DNA of 64,000 nt, taken from contig OX359245.1 in the NCBI GenBank assembly GCA_947179485.1, forward strand, positions 36,505,067-36,569,066. Direction: 5' to 3'. Each line of letters opens with the position of its first letter. Position 1 is the stretch's first letter. The notes below the pieces were generated by a model. It was given only the letters and a program-made list of their open reading frames with translations. It did no database searches and had not been told where the DNA came from. Source of the stretch: Allacma fusca. Its lineage: Eukaryota > Arthropoda > Collembola > Symphypleona > Sminthuridae. Below, piece by piece: positions 36,868-48,111 of this stretch. Both the position numbers and the translations under genes were made by a program.

Positions 36868-38478
36868 TAAAATTAATCAATGTTATAAGCACCAGGAAAT
36901 ATCCTTACAAACATGGTAATAACACAATACCGACATACGTATATACCTCTAGGTATTCATGATTACCACAAATACCTGCTCTATTAATTTTTTTCTTAGA
37001 GTACTCTGAATACAACATGTGTACTTGAATTATTTATATATACTGTTTGGGGAGCTGTCCAAAATACATGCTCCCCAAATACAAATTACAAAATACAAAA
37101 TATATACCTCCGTCGTCGAAAATACGAAATACATACTCAAAACGTAGAAAATACAAACTACAAAATGCATTCTTCAGGCGACGAAAATACAGACAACAAA
37201 CCACAAAATTTTATGGGATGTTAAAACGATTGCATTTCGTTTTACTTCATTCATATGATTGGTTTTTGGCATAAACGGAAGTTTCAACCCCAAAGAAAGT
37301 GCGCCAACAAAAAACACAAGTAGCTTATCTAGTGAACAAAATACAAACTACATAATACATTGCTTCGTAACACAAAATACAAACTACAAAATACATTGCT
37401 TCGTAACACAAAATACAAACTACAAAATACATTGCTTCGTAACACAAAATACAAACTACAAAATACACACCTAGCCACAAAAATACAAAATACAAAATAC
37501 AAAAATTTATTTGAAATACATGTATTTAAAATGCCATGTATTTTGGACAGCTCTGACTGTTTGTATAATTGTCCATAATTCACTGAAATCAGACAGCTGT
37601 TAAAAACAAAACCATGGGTTTTTTGTCGGCTGGATTTCCCCCCACTAAAACTGAAGAGTATGGAACACTGAAATAAATGAGATTCAATTAGATATAATTA
37701 CTATAATCATATTTTATTTATACTAAACAGTATCATTCCTAAAAAACGAACATTGAATTATATGGGGCAGAATATAAAATTAAAAACATTTTCCCTTGTT
37801 CATCTTCATTTTTACTTGTGAAACTGTTGACTATATGCGAAAATCCTATTTGTATTGACCGGAAAATATTAAAATAATCGAAGAACGTTGAAATTAATTT
37901 CATGGAACTTTCAGCGTAAAAAAATTGAAACTATGATATTTGTATGAAACAAGTAATTATTTGACTTGAGCAAAACACATATACAAAAATGTACGTGAGC
38001 AAAAATTCCTCACATGTATAATAATTACAAAGTAAGTTAATTATCAAAAAATACGATGTGCTGTGTTTTTCACCTCAAGAGTATTCCAAATAATGACAAA
38101 ATGAACACGAATCTTGCACAATTTTCTTACTTCAAATACATTAAAAGAAGCTAATATCCTCCATTACAGCCTTAAATAGTTAATTCTGAGATGTAACTTT
38201 GGAAATAGTTACTGCTAAACATCGTATTTGCAATTTTACAATTAATTCTATGTCATGTCATAAGCAATAATTCAGTACTATTTTCAAGTCTTTTAGCACT
38301 GAAAAATGCAAAAAAGGAATACTAATGCTAGAAATTACGTATTTATGTAACTTCGTTTTTATTTTGAACAAACTTTTTTTTAGATCTCTGACAGCCTTAA
38401 TTCAAACAGGCGCGGCAAACATGGTAGTAGGTTGCTTCCAAGTTGTTTCTTGAAGAAACAAATGTGCACAAATTACTC
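36868..38478. repeat. Segmental duplication, copy 1
   Basis: This stretch matches 39635-40748 in the same orientation through many conserved blocks: ACACCAGGAAATA, TTTTTTGTCGGCTGG, AGAATATAAAATT, GACCGGAAA, CATGGAAC, CGATGT and TCAAACAGGC. Copy 1 is interrupted by a hAT MITE (37050-37555) absent from copy 2, so the duplication predates that insertion. Divergence is considerable. No open frame is kept in both copies, so a non-coding or decayed unit is likely. Confidence 0.7.
37050..37555. mobile_element. hAT MITE, 506 bp, AAATACAAA-rich
   Basis: The inverted ends AGCTGTCCAAAATACATG are perfect over 18 bases, and the exact 8-bp duplication ACTGTTTG flanks them (37042-37049 and 37556-37563). 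The interior is full of ACAAAATACAAACTAC motifs, including a 36-bp tandem repeat in three identical copies (37356-37463). Because 36 is divisible by three, open frames run through it, but they are artefacts. It is inserted in copy 1 of the local duplication. Confidence 0.9.
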
Positions 38479-38595
38479 CAATGCATATATTTTATCTGTC
38501 TATAGTAGACTGACCAGTTAAGTGTAGTCTTTGACGGCTAGCCTTCAAAGAAGGCTTCGTTAAGGCGGGCAGACCGATTTTTCAACCGTTTGAAG

Positions 38596-39153
38596 CAGAG
38601 ATGTCCAAAAGTAATAGCCTTTCTTCAGGCCTTCAAAGGTCAATTTAAACAAAAAATTCTTCCTTCTTCCTACCAACAAATGATGCCTTTAAAATTGTTT
38701 GCCTTCCATCTGCCTTCCTTCAATTTTAACATTAATGTACCCTTCTTTCATCCTTCCTCTAAAAACAGCCCTCCTTCGTTTCGAGCCTTCATTTATTACA
38801 AAATTATAGAAATGATACCAAAACTTGCATGCATTTTGAAAATAACGTAGTTTTGATTAACAGTATCACCACATGAAAAAAATGAATGAAAGTTCATGGA
38901 AATATTTAACAACATTCAAACTTCTGCCTTGTAGTTTATGTAACATCTGCTTGAAGACTTTACTACATTCGAAGGCTGCTTCTAACTCGCCCTTCCTTCG
39001 CCTACCATTTTTGGTAAATTTTATGAAGTCTTCCCTCAAACTATGGAAAAAATTATACCCACCTTCCATATTCCTTTTCTGGGCTGAACAATCGGTGAAC
39101 TGCCTTCAATGAAGTCTTCTGTGAAGGCTAGTCTTCGAAGGCTGGACATGCCT
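38596..39153 (+). mobile_element. GAAGGC-rich hAT-like MITE, forward copy
   Basis: Inverted ends CAGAGATGTCC and GGACATGCCT are flanked by the exact 8-bp GTTTGAAG at 38588-38595 and 39154-39161. Subterminal regions are rich in CCTTC/GAAGG motifs. A diverged inverted copy follows directly (39162-39612), so the two form an imperfect palindrome of about 1 kb. No transposase is seen. Confidence 0.75.
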
Positions 39154-39161
39154 GTTTGAAG

Positions 39162-39612
39162 GAGTATGGAAAGCAGGCTGATTTTTTTTTCGCAAAGGTT
39201 GAGAAAAGGCTTCATAAAATTCACCAAAAATGGTATTTGAAAGAAAGGAGAGTTAAAAGTATCCTTCAGATGTACTAAACGCGGATGATGACTTATGTAT
39301 AAAATACAAAACATAATTAATTATGACTGTTTTTAAATATTTGCATGAACTTTCGTATCTTACATTTATTGTGACGACATCGTTGCTCAAAACTACTTGG
39401 TTTTCGAAATTCTTGCAAGTTTTGATACAATTTCTAAAATTTTTCAATAATTGAAGGCTCAAAATAAAGGAAGTCATTTTTTGGAGGAAGATCGAATTTA
39501 TTTAAATATTAAAGGAATGCCGAAGGAAGGCAAATAATTTTAAAATCTTCATTTGTTGATAGGAAGAATGGAGGAACGTTTTTAGAATTGGCCTTTGAGG
39601 GCTTTAAGGAAG
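39162..39612 (-). mobile_element. Inverted diverged copy of the GAAGGC-rich element
   Basis: Read on the minus strand this stretch repeats the order of 38600-39090: the CCTTCAAAGG region, the TTCTTCCTATCAACAAATG block, the GAAAGTTCATG..AATATTTAA block and the CCATTTTTGGT.AATTTTATGAAG block. Its own outer ends are not clearly defined. Together with the forward copy it forms a large inverted repeat lying between the two copies of the local duplication. Confidence 0.65.
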
Positions 39613-39634
39613 GTCATTTCTTTTGTGGTTATTT

Positions 39635-40748
39635 AAATTAGCAATGTAATAAACACCAGGAAATACCCATTGGGTTTCATATGGTTTATCTCAAATATTT
39701 GTTTTATTAAATTCTTTCTTAGTGTACTCTGTAAACATGTGTTCTTGAATTATTTATAATATAGTGTTGTTAAAGGAAGTCAGTCAAATTTTTTTTTGTC
39801 GGCTGGGATTTCAATCACTAAAATTGAAGGACATGGAAAACTGCAATAAATGGTATTCAATTATATAATTATATTTTAATTAATTATATTGTTGAATCTC
39901 ATTCCTAAAAAAAGCAGAACACTTAATTAATTCGAGCAGAATATAAAATTGAGCAAATAAAAACGCTTCTTCAATCAAACTTTCACAATCTTCATGTTGG
40001 GATGAACAATTAATTGACGCATTGAGTCATAGCTGTAATTAGGAAACCAGACTAGTGCTCTGATTGTGAAAGGGTATACAGCAATCGAGTATACCGTACC
40101 TGAATACCAATTACTTTGAAGTGCATGCCTACTGGATTATTTTACCTGTATGATTAAAATCATCTCAAGTATGCCTCATCCAGCGAATAATTTTATAACT
40201 ATAAAATTATAAATATTTCCCCCTCTAATAAAAATTAATAACCCGTTTAGTACCATTTACAAGTAAAACTGTTGGCTGTATGCAATCAATTCAATTTCTA
40301 ACGACCGGAAATCATTAAAATAACACACTGAAACAAATTACATGGAACATTTAGCGAAAAATAATTAAAGTTATTAATTTAAGTTGAAACAAATATTTGA
40401 TGTGAGCCAAAATTTCTCACATTAATAATTTTGCTTCAAATTAAGTTAGTTGTCAAAAAAAACGATGTACTGTGGTTTGCAATTCAAGTGTAATCCAAAT
40501 AAGGACAAAATCCACAAAATCAGCTCGAATCGTGCACAATTGTCTTTAAATTCAGCAAACGAAGTGAACATCCTTGAATCCAGCCTTAATTAGTATTATT
40601 TTCAATTATTAATTACAGAAAAGGTTTGTGTAAAGTGTAAGAAATTTTGTCTAAAATTTCTAATAGCCATAGTCCAAACAGGCTCGGCAACCACTGCAGT
40701 AGTTAGTTTACACCTTGCTTGTGGAAGAAACAAATGGACACACTAATA
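39635..40748. repeat. Segmental duplication, copy 2
   Basis: Same-orientation diverged copy of 36868-38478, without the hAT MITE found in copy 1. It shares the ordered blocks listed there, ending at AGAAACAAATG. It lies on the far side of the inverted element pair. Confidence 0.7.
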
Positions 40749-41167
40749 TACCAGCAGAAATCACTATGAAAAAGGCAACAAATCGATCAATATTCAACAG
40801 TATTGGAAATATAGAACTCATGTGATCTTGAAATGATCTTTACAAATCCAGAATATGTGAAAGCTGGCGAATTTACAAAGTTATAATTTAGAACTGAATC
40901 AACACGTTAAGGTAATATTTTTTATTTAGCCCGCATCTCATAGGCTTAAAGCTCTGAGATGATATAAAAATACTTCGCATGAATACTTTACAGAAAAATT
41001 ACGCAGACGTTATAATTTAGTATTGACACACTGTGTTAATGTTCATAATCTTTGAGCCAAGATCTCGCATTGTGCAAAGCTTTTTGACAAATATGATTAA
41101 TTTGTTTATTTATGTGCTTTACAGAAACGTGTACAACGCATGTTTCAACTTCAGCATTACTCAAAAC

Positions 41168-41423
41168 CAGGGGCCGGATTTATGTGAGAAGATAGGAAGA
41201 ATCTTCCCAGGGAAAAACATTTTTCAGCAGGGAAATTTTCAAACGGGATTGCAAACAGGGATTTTCAAATCTGTTGAAATTTTTCAGCAGGGATTTGTTG
41301 GGGAGTTTCACGAAAATTATTTTGTCAACAGGGAGTTTTAAACTTGCTTCAAACAGGGAAATCATGACCAGCAGGGAAAATGAAAAAAATCTTCCAGGGA
41401 GATTTACAACAATCCGACCCCTG
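41168..41423. mobile_element. hAT-like MITE, 256 bp, CAGGGA-rich
   Basis: The ends CAGGGGCCGGATT and (complement) CAGGGGTCGGATT are inverted repeats with one mismatch. The interior repeats CAGGGA many times. It belongs to the same family as 10418-10776 (shared CAGGGGYCRGAT..GTGAGAAGA end). No target duplication is visible (CTCAAAAC and TCTAGTGG flank it), so one side may be rearranged. It borders the transposase relic at 41432. Confidence 0.7.
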
Positions 41424-41431
41424 TCTAGTGG

Positions 41432-42060
41432 GTCCCAAACAAGAATTTGTGGCCACATTGGACAAAGAAATATTTAGGGTTCACAATACCAACAGAAAAA
41501 GAAATATTAGCTACATTTATCAAACAGAAAAAAATCCGGAAGAATGGGTAGAGGACCCCGAACACTTTTTCAGACCTTCATAGTGATTCACGGCCTATGT
41601 GAAAGAGGAAACCTACCCCTCATTGAAGTGCCTAAAAGCTTCAAGGTGAGAGCCGAGTACTATATAAAGTACACGATGAAGTAAAAACACCAGGAGATTT
41701 CCGAAATCCCCCATGGTGAGAGGTCAAAGGTGATTACTAATCACGACGCCGCATCGTCCGACACTACATAGAAATCCCAGGATTATGCAGAGCAGGATCG
41801 GAAATCTTTGGTAATAACAAATTTTGGTAATAGCCAAATACCCATAAAGTATCCCCATGCAAGTCCCATGGACATTTTCGTATTTGGCTTCCTCAAGCAG
41901 AAGATTTTCCTGAAGCGCTCGCGGGTAGAAGATGGAGTGTGGAAAATGCTTCGCAGTATGTGAAATACTGCGACGCTGGCCATGATCAACAACGTCAACA
42001 AATCTTCAAAATTCTTCTTGCTTCCAATTGTTAAGAACAGTGGTCATCATTAAAAAAATC
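41432..42060 (+). pseudogene. Tc1/mariner-type DDE transposase relic
   Basis: In three shifting frames the plus strand gives pieces of a Tc1/mariner transposase in the right order: VATLDKEIFRVHNTNRKR (first catalytic Asp region, compare the usual DEKIF), then VIHGLCERGNLPLIEV with AEYYIKYTMK (the VWGxxxxxGKxPL region), then ASPMDIFVFGFLKQKIF with VEDGVWKMLR (the SPDLNPLDxxVWGxLK region and its tail). Stops and frameshifts separate the pieces (for example TAG at 41581), so it is inactive. It encoded the enzyme of a cut-and-paste DNA transposon. Inverted ends were not identified. Family assignment is from motif memory; mariner and Tc1 subgroups are not separated. Confidence 0.75.
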
Positions 42061-43070
42061 GTCAGATATTCATTACCGATATATGTAAGTGCTCTAAATT
42101 AATTGTTACTAAGTGGTCTAAATAGGTGGGTCCGCCCCTGTACCTATATAAAGTTGCCAGATCATGACAAGCAAAATTGTAGGCTTCAAATTCGCATTGC
42201 GAGATTAATATTATATCTTAGGTAAAAAATCCTAATTTAACCTCACAATTGGCAGTTTTAAAGCGATTTACTAGCTATTTCTATGAAAATAACTAGACCG
42301 TTTGGGTAGTGTTGGATTAGACCATGTCACTTCCTGTGCTAATGTTCAGTGCATAGGCGCCGAGATACGATTTACTCCCACTCTAGCCCATTTAAGGGGC
42401 AATTATAAGAATTTTAAATTTCCTAATGAAATGTTTTTAGATTTTTTTCAAATTTATTCATCTCAATAGTCCAAAAACTCGGGATATAGAAAAAAGGCAG
42501 GCATTTTTGAAAAGCAAATTGTGAAATTTCAAAATTATGTGCTCACTTTTTAATATTTGTTTCCAATTATATGTTGAACCTGTGTTGTAGACAAATTTTT
42601 GGCCCTTTTAGGAAATAAACTAATATATGTACCCAACTTGAACATTGTAGGCATGACTTGACCAGCACAAATAGACAGGGGGAATTCATTAGTGAAAATA
42701 CGAAGGAAACAGGTTTGATATCTTGAAACAGCTTTACATCTTCAATTTTGTAGACCACAACTGTCAATTGGGGGATACAGAATTAGGCTCAAATGATTTA
42801 TGATGAAATTTTGTGCAACCCCAACGTTATGAAATATTTCAATAACCGACAGAGGCCGTCTATTAGCCAGATCAGAAACTCTTTTCTCCCTCATCTTTGC
42901 TTCCAAAGATAATTTTTCCCAATATTGTTCCCGTACGAATCTGGTTTCCCTTGTACAATAGTTTCATCAAAATATATTTTGAAGCTTGAGTTAAACAGTT
43001 CTAATACCCAAAGTTTGACCTTATCAACGCAGTCTAGTTGCCCACTCTCCATTACCATGACTTCGATACT
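42061..43070. other. Intergenic, no gene seen
   Basis: AT-rich sequence without a credible open frame. The 66-codon frame at 42567-42767 (-) has no recognisable feature. Confidence 0.4.
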
Positions 43071-43075
43071 ATAAA

Positions 43076-43290
43076 TACTAAATATAAGTACTAAATAAAA
43101 AGAATAAATGCTAAATAAAAAAAAATAAATGCTAAATAAAAAAAATAAATGCTGAATAAAAAAAAATAAATGCTAAATAAAAAAAATTAATGATAAATAA
43201 AAAAAATTGATGCTAAATAAAAAAAAATATTGCTAAATAAAAAAAAATCCTAAATAAAAAAGGAAATACTAAACAAAGAAAAGAAATACT
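43076..43290. repeat. About 20-bp tandem repeat, TGCTAAATAAAAAAA type
   Basis: Around ten copies of a unit close to AATAAATGCTAAATAAAAAA, with small changes in A-run length and single substitutions, run from 43076 to 43290. It is a simple AT-rich minisatellite with no coding content. Confidence 0.9.
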
Positions 43291-43555
43291 AGAAATTTCC
43301 AAAAACGCCAACTGCGTCCATTACAGAGTTACACCTTCAATAATTCCAGATAACCAATAAATATTTACAGCTAATACAATTCCTGATAAAAAGCAATAAG
43401 GACAATTGGCTCGGACCAAGTTGTAAATGCGATATGTTTTTGCTCTGGTGGTATCAAAAAGGATACAAAAGAACAGGATATTACAACGACAACCACTTTA
43501 AATATAAGTTGCTTGGGGAAAACTTCTAAATAATTCACCACCACAAAATAACCAA

Positions 43556-44071
43556 TTATCCTGGTCCAACTGATGGATCAGGCCATGCAATTCTAAATCA
43601 GTAAATCTACCGGAGAAGGTTCATTGGACTGTGGAACAGATCTTCTGGAATTGTCCCACGCTTGCTTGAACCACACTAGGTCAAAAATCAAAGAACAAGA
43701 CGAAACATTCCCAGATATAGTTTGAGATCAGTGCAATGATTCTTTCCTATGATGTACGTAATTATTCGTACGTAATGATAATCTGCCACTGTTTGTTATT
43801 TGCACTAAAATTTTTCCAGTATATGAGATTCAGCTACTGTATTTTGTGAAAGCCTGTTTTTTTTAAATTACACGAAAATTCTGTACAAATTAGAAGATCT
43901 GTACTTCAGAATTAGTTCAGATGCTTATGTATATGAGCTAGCTAGCGAAAAATAAATTCTAACCTAATATATAGATACATACATACGTTTGTATGTAGCC
44001 ATTAGCAAAATAGCTAAAATTAATTTTAAATTTTTGCCCCCCCCCCTTTTTTGGATATTCCCGCGTGCCTG
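43556..44071. mobile_element. Right-end copy of the 24011-25816 hAT family
   Basis: Matches the right third of the element at 24011-25816: GGCCATG.AATTCTAAA.CAGTAAATCTA, GTGGAACAGATCTT and CAAAGAACA, then the terminal C-run and GCGTGCCTG end. The left part is missing, so it is a truncated copy and no target duplication can be tested. About 35% divergence is apparent by eye over the middle part. Confidence 0.75.
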
Positions 44072-44498
44072 CTGAACCACCGTCCAAAACCGTTTTGCAT
44101 AATGTGAAAAAACAAACCATTTTATCGAGCATTTCTTCCTTGTAAGAACATGAGAGACAATTTCAATGCCTGACAAATATGTTAGCCCCAAGAGGATTAT
44201 AATGGATATTACCACATTCAACCCCTATGGGATGCGCCACAAATGACGTCATTCAAAAACCTCCTCTCGTTTGGAAAAGTATCAAATCAACTTTTTTAAA
44301 TATCATTTTTTACAACCATTAAATTTTGATTCTGCGGAGACAATTCGGCAAGCGTAGATTACAATTTTAATCTTCCTAAACTTTGGAAGTTATTAACTGA
44401 ACAGGAATTCACCCATAAAAGGTGTTACAGGCCTATTTGCATAAATAATTGTTATAGATTTATTCTTAAAATTTTGTTATTCAATCTAAATTTAAATG

Positions 44499-47400
44499 TT
44501 AGACATATTTTGATTTCCCGTTCATCAATACTTCATATGGAATCTGAGGGGTAAGGTCACAATGGAAATCTTGTTGCTCGTTTTCACTAATATCCTTGGC
44601 AAATACTAGAAATTTCCAAAAATGACAATTGTACCCAGTACAGACTTACAGTTTCAAAAATTTCCGATAATATTTAAATCCCAGTAATTTACGGTATTTT
44701 TCCCCAAAAACAATGGGGCACGAGCCATGTTCCGATGTCTCATACAGTGCTCCACAACTATAGTAATTGTGCCAAAATACCGCTGAACCTTTTATAGGAG
44801 ACACTTTCAGCTTAATTTGGTGGAACACCGTTTCTCCTCCTTGTGCCACGTCTGAAAGCTACGAAAATAAAAAAAGCTACGGGTATTTATAGCATTCTGT
44901 AATTTTTAGGGATCAATGAAATGCCTCCATTAGTGTCAAATTCTATATCAATGTGCAGAGTTGACAGTTTCAGATCTACCGCTACAATTTTGAAGATATT
45001 AACAACCACGTTCAATTTAACCCTATACAGGCCAACCCCCGGCCACGCTGACCAAAGCATTCATTTTTCAGAGTAAAGTTAACAAAATGACAGTAAAACT
45101 GTTAACTAGAATCTTAGGAATTTTTTTAATCGTTCCCCATGATTTTATGAATGAACCCTAAAAATTGTAGCTAAAAAACTTAATTACTGTGACTGCTGGA
45201 ATTTTTTATATTTTAGAGAAAAAGAAAGTGACGGCCATTTTCAATGCCGTGTATATGGCCGTATATTAAACACAGGGGCCATGTACACACTTCTTGCTTA
45301 CTAGAAATGTACTATTATTACTACTATGTGCTAGATAGGCAATGTAATACTTGAAGTACATAGAGGTTTCTTCTACTCGCCACACATGGGTGTTACAAAT
45401 CTGCGCCTTTGTCGAAACAGACCAATTGTATGTAATATGTGACGAGCCCTTTGCCTATATATATGCTATGTAAGGAGCCTGGCCACTCTGGCCAGGGGTT
45501 GACCTATCGTGCAGCTACAATTTCTTGGCCTGTAAAGGGTTAAAACTTACATAAACCAGGATTGTTGAAAATAGACGCTCTTGTTTTATGGAAAACTGCA
45601 AAACATATAAAATAAAATCCTGAAGGAGTCCACTCAAAGTTGGTAATTAAGTCAATGATTGTTTCAATAAAATACTGACATACCTTGTCATAATGCTTCC
45701 CACGCGCTGTCCCTGGTGGATATGCAAAGTAATGTATCGGCATTCCCTCTTTTCTCGATGCTTTGAATCCGGTGATTCTTTCCAATAATTTTATGAAATT
45801 TGTAGCTTCGTAGCTCCCCATATCAAAATCGAATGCCCGAACAACCTCACTATATAATGGGTTGTAGATCCCGCTAGGTAGAGTCAGGCGATGTCCGTGT
45901 TTTTGAGTAAATGTCTTAAACGAATCTAAAACTGTCTGATTTGTCAAAATATCGTAAAATTGTACAACTTCAGGGTTTGGACGAACTGAATGGATTTCAG
46001 CCTTGATGGGGCCGATTTGGAATACTGGATGAATTTTCCGCTCGTACCAGCAAAAAAGCTTGGATTTCTCTTGGTCTGTCTAAATATTTGATTTTTTTTA
46101 AAACCAGGATCAATACTTTAATGGTTTTGAACGTCAACAGATAAAACTTACTTGTTGAATTTTGCCGTTGCAAACATCAAATAACAAACGGTTCAATTGG
46201 TCCGTTTCAAGATTACTATCATTATGCGGGAGGGATCGCCTTTTGACTCTTTGATATAACTCTGATGTTTCACTGATTGGGGTTTGATAGAAATGATAGT
46301 CCGGAACGAATTTCTTCAAAAGGACTTCATCGTGCTATTGTAGAAGTAGCAGCCCCCAATTTCACGAAGGACACCCATTTTAATTCCGACAACCAAGCAT
46401 TAATACAGAATTGTTTTAAACATAAATTAGAACTATGTCGCAATTACGAATATAGACAAAAATCAATTTTTCTTGCTTATTTGGAAGCTGCGACGGAATT
46501 CAAAAAATAACTTGCAGTACCCAAAAATACTAATTTTCTCATATAACTGACAAATACAAAAGCTATGATCTGTAAAAGTGTTTCGTATCTGCAAAAGAGT
46601 AAAATCATAGCGTTTCGTACCACAACCTCCGAGAATATTAAATCGTCGAACAATTTATCCTGATTGAGGGAATTCTCAGGATGGGTTTGAGACAAATGAA
46701 ATGCGTGAGTTAGCCACTCTATTCCCCCGACGAAATACCCTTTTTCAATGGCCAAGCGACCAATGCAGGAGCAATCTTTAGCATTTAATTTAATTTTCGT
46801 CTCAGTTCCCACCAGAATCCCATTCGACACCTATATTTTACAAATTCCCATAATTAATCACCTATACATGGTAATGATTTTAAAATTAATTAGAACAATA
46901 AGTTCTAATACATGGCAGTTTTAATTACAGTTTTAAGTGAGATTTTGTGCTCATAGCTCCAATTCGGGTAACAGTTGTTCATGATGGAAAATTGTAGTAA
47001 TTCTTTGTTTGTTTTATGAGATTCGGGGCATAAATTTGAGCATATATATAATTAAGATAATAATTATGGAAGGTAACAGTACTCACATCTTGAACTGACA
47101 CGTCATAAATAAATTGTAGTTTCACAACCCCTAGAGTGACTTTCTCATAATCATCGTTCAGTGGACCATGCTCAATGTTGTAAAGTTTGGAGATGAAGGA
47201 GGCAATTTCTATAAAAATTCAAATAATTTTAACTGAAACTACCGCAAGTAAAAATTGTAAAACGTGCAAAATAATGGAATGAGTCGATTATATTGGAGCC
47301 AATGTCATTTACCACAATGTAAATCGTTTTCTTTCGAGGGGAGGTTAATGCAATGGTTAACTATGTATATATTTGCTGTATTTATAAGCGCTCTTGTAAA

Positions 47401-48028
47401 AAATGTTCTTACCAATCCACACATTATGAATGAAATTGAATGAACTCACTTGCAAATAATATCCTGTCATGGGAGGGTAGCTTCTCAACCCAGGGCTGGA
47501 GATAGTCCCGGAAGCGTCCCACCATTTTGAACATAACCACAGGGTTTAGCGCTACTTCCCTCACAATTTGCAAATTATGAGCCGGTAAGTTTTCAAGACT
47601 GTCTACGAAATTTTTAGTGGAGTCCTCAAAGTCTTGTAAATACCTGAAACGTAGTATTTTTCCCAGGTGTGAAAAACGTGACTGTTAGCATTAATGCATT
47701 TTTTTGTCATGGCAATTTAAAAAAGCAGATGAGGAATTCGTGCTCTGTACGTGCGAACGTCCTGGTGTTGTGTTTCAAAGCCTTCCCGAAAAGCACCCTT
47801 GGTTCGGTTTCGGTACTTAAAATACAGTTGCTTAATACGCGGGTATAGTTTCCACTCCAATTGTAACAGAGCTTGTAGTCCGAATGGGGAAATGACGGAG
47901 TATTTGACAAATTTGTTGCTGTAAGGATCAGTTGGTTGTGTTGGTTGTGTTGGTTCCATTGGTTCTATGGGTTTTATTGGTTCTGTTTTGGCGGGAGCAA
48001 TAACCAATTCTGGGGAGTCTTCTAAATA
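44499..48028 (-). CDS. Prolyl 4-hydroxylase alpha-type unit B (second module)
   Basis: Exons: 48028-47826, 47643-47450, 47208-47087, 46830-46558 (3' end uncertain), 46334-46152, 46079-45684, 45595-45551, 44858-44693 and 44605-44499, about 563 codons. The N-terminal half has the peptide-binding-domain pattern (NPVVMFKMVGR; AKDCSCIGRLAIEKGYF). The catalytic half keeps the Fe(II)/2-oxoglutarate set: HYD just before the exon 6 boundary, the distal His and the Lys ten residues later (HGSCPIVFGEK). Such enzymes hydroxylate prolines of collagen-like chains in the ER. The start lacks an ATG and a signal peptide; instead a phase-0 acceptor (TTCAAG) follows unit A by 82 bp. A proline/threonine-rich linker (EPMEPTQPTQPTDP) precedes the domain. 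So B probably continues the unit A protein; a separate gene with an unseen first exon is the alternative. Confidence 0.82.
45021..45539. mobile_element. piggyBac-type MITE, 519 bp, in a P4H intron
   Basis: The ends CCCTATACAGGCCAA and (complement) CCCTTTACAGGCCAA are inverted repeats, each flanked by TTAA (45017-45020 and 45540-45543), the piggyBac signature. A second inverted block (GGCCAGGGGTTG and its relatives) lies inside. It sits in the intron between unit B exons 7 and 8, with its right TTAA only a few bases inside the exon 7 donor (GTAAGTTTTAA on the minus strand). No transposase is present. Confidence 0.85.
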
Positions 48029-48111
48029 CTTGAATATGATTTAGCTCACTTCAGTAATGTTTTTCGTTTCTATGGATTGATTCAATTTTGCACACCGTAA
48101 ACATTACTTAC

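Noticed and set aside
37356..37463. 36-bp identical repeats as a possible CRISPR-like array
   Set aside because: The repeats are head to tail without spacers and lie within a hAT MITE that has an 8-bp target duplication in an animal genome.
41783..42001. Minus-strand frame with GLAWGYFMGIWLLP, resembling the STING segment at the start of its ligand-binding domain
   Set aside because: The same bases on the plus strand encode ASPMDIFVFGFLKQKIF and VWKMLR in the correct order for a Tc1/mariner transposase, with two further transposase motifs upstream. The minus-strand similarity is a reading shadow.
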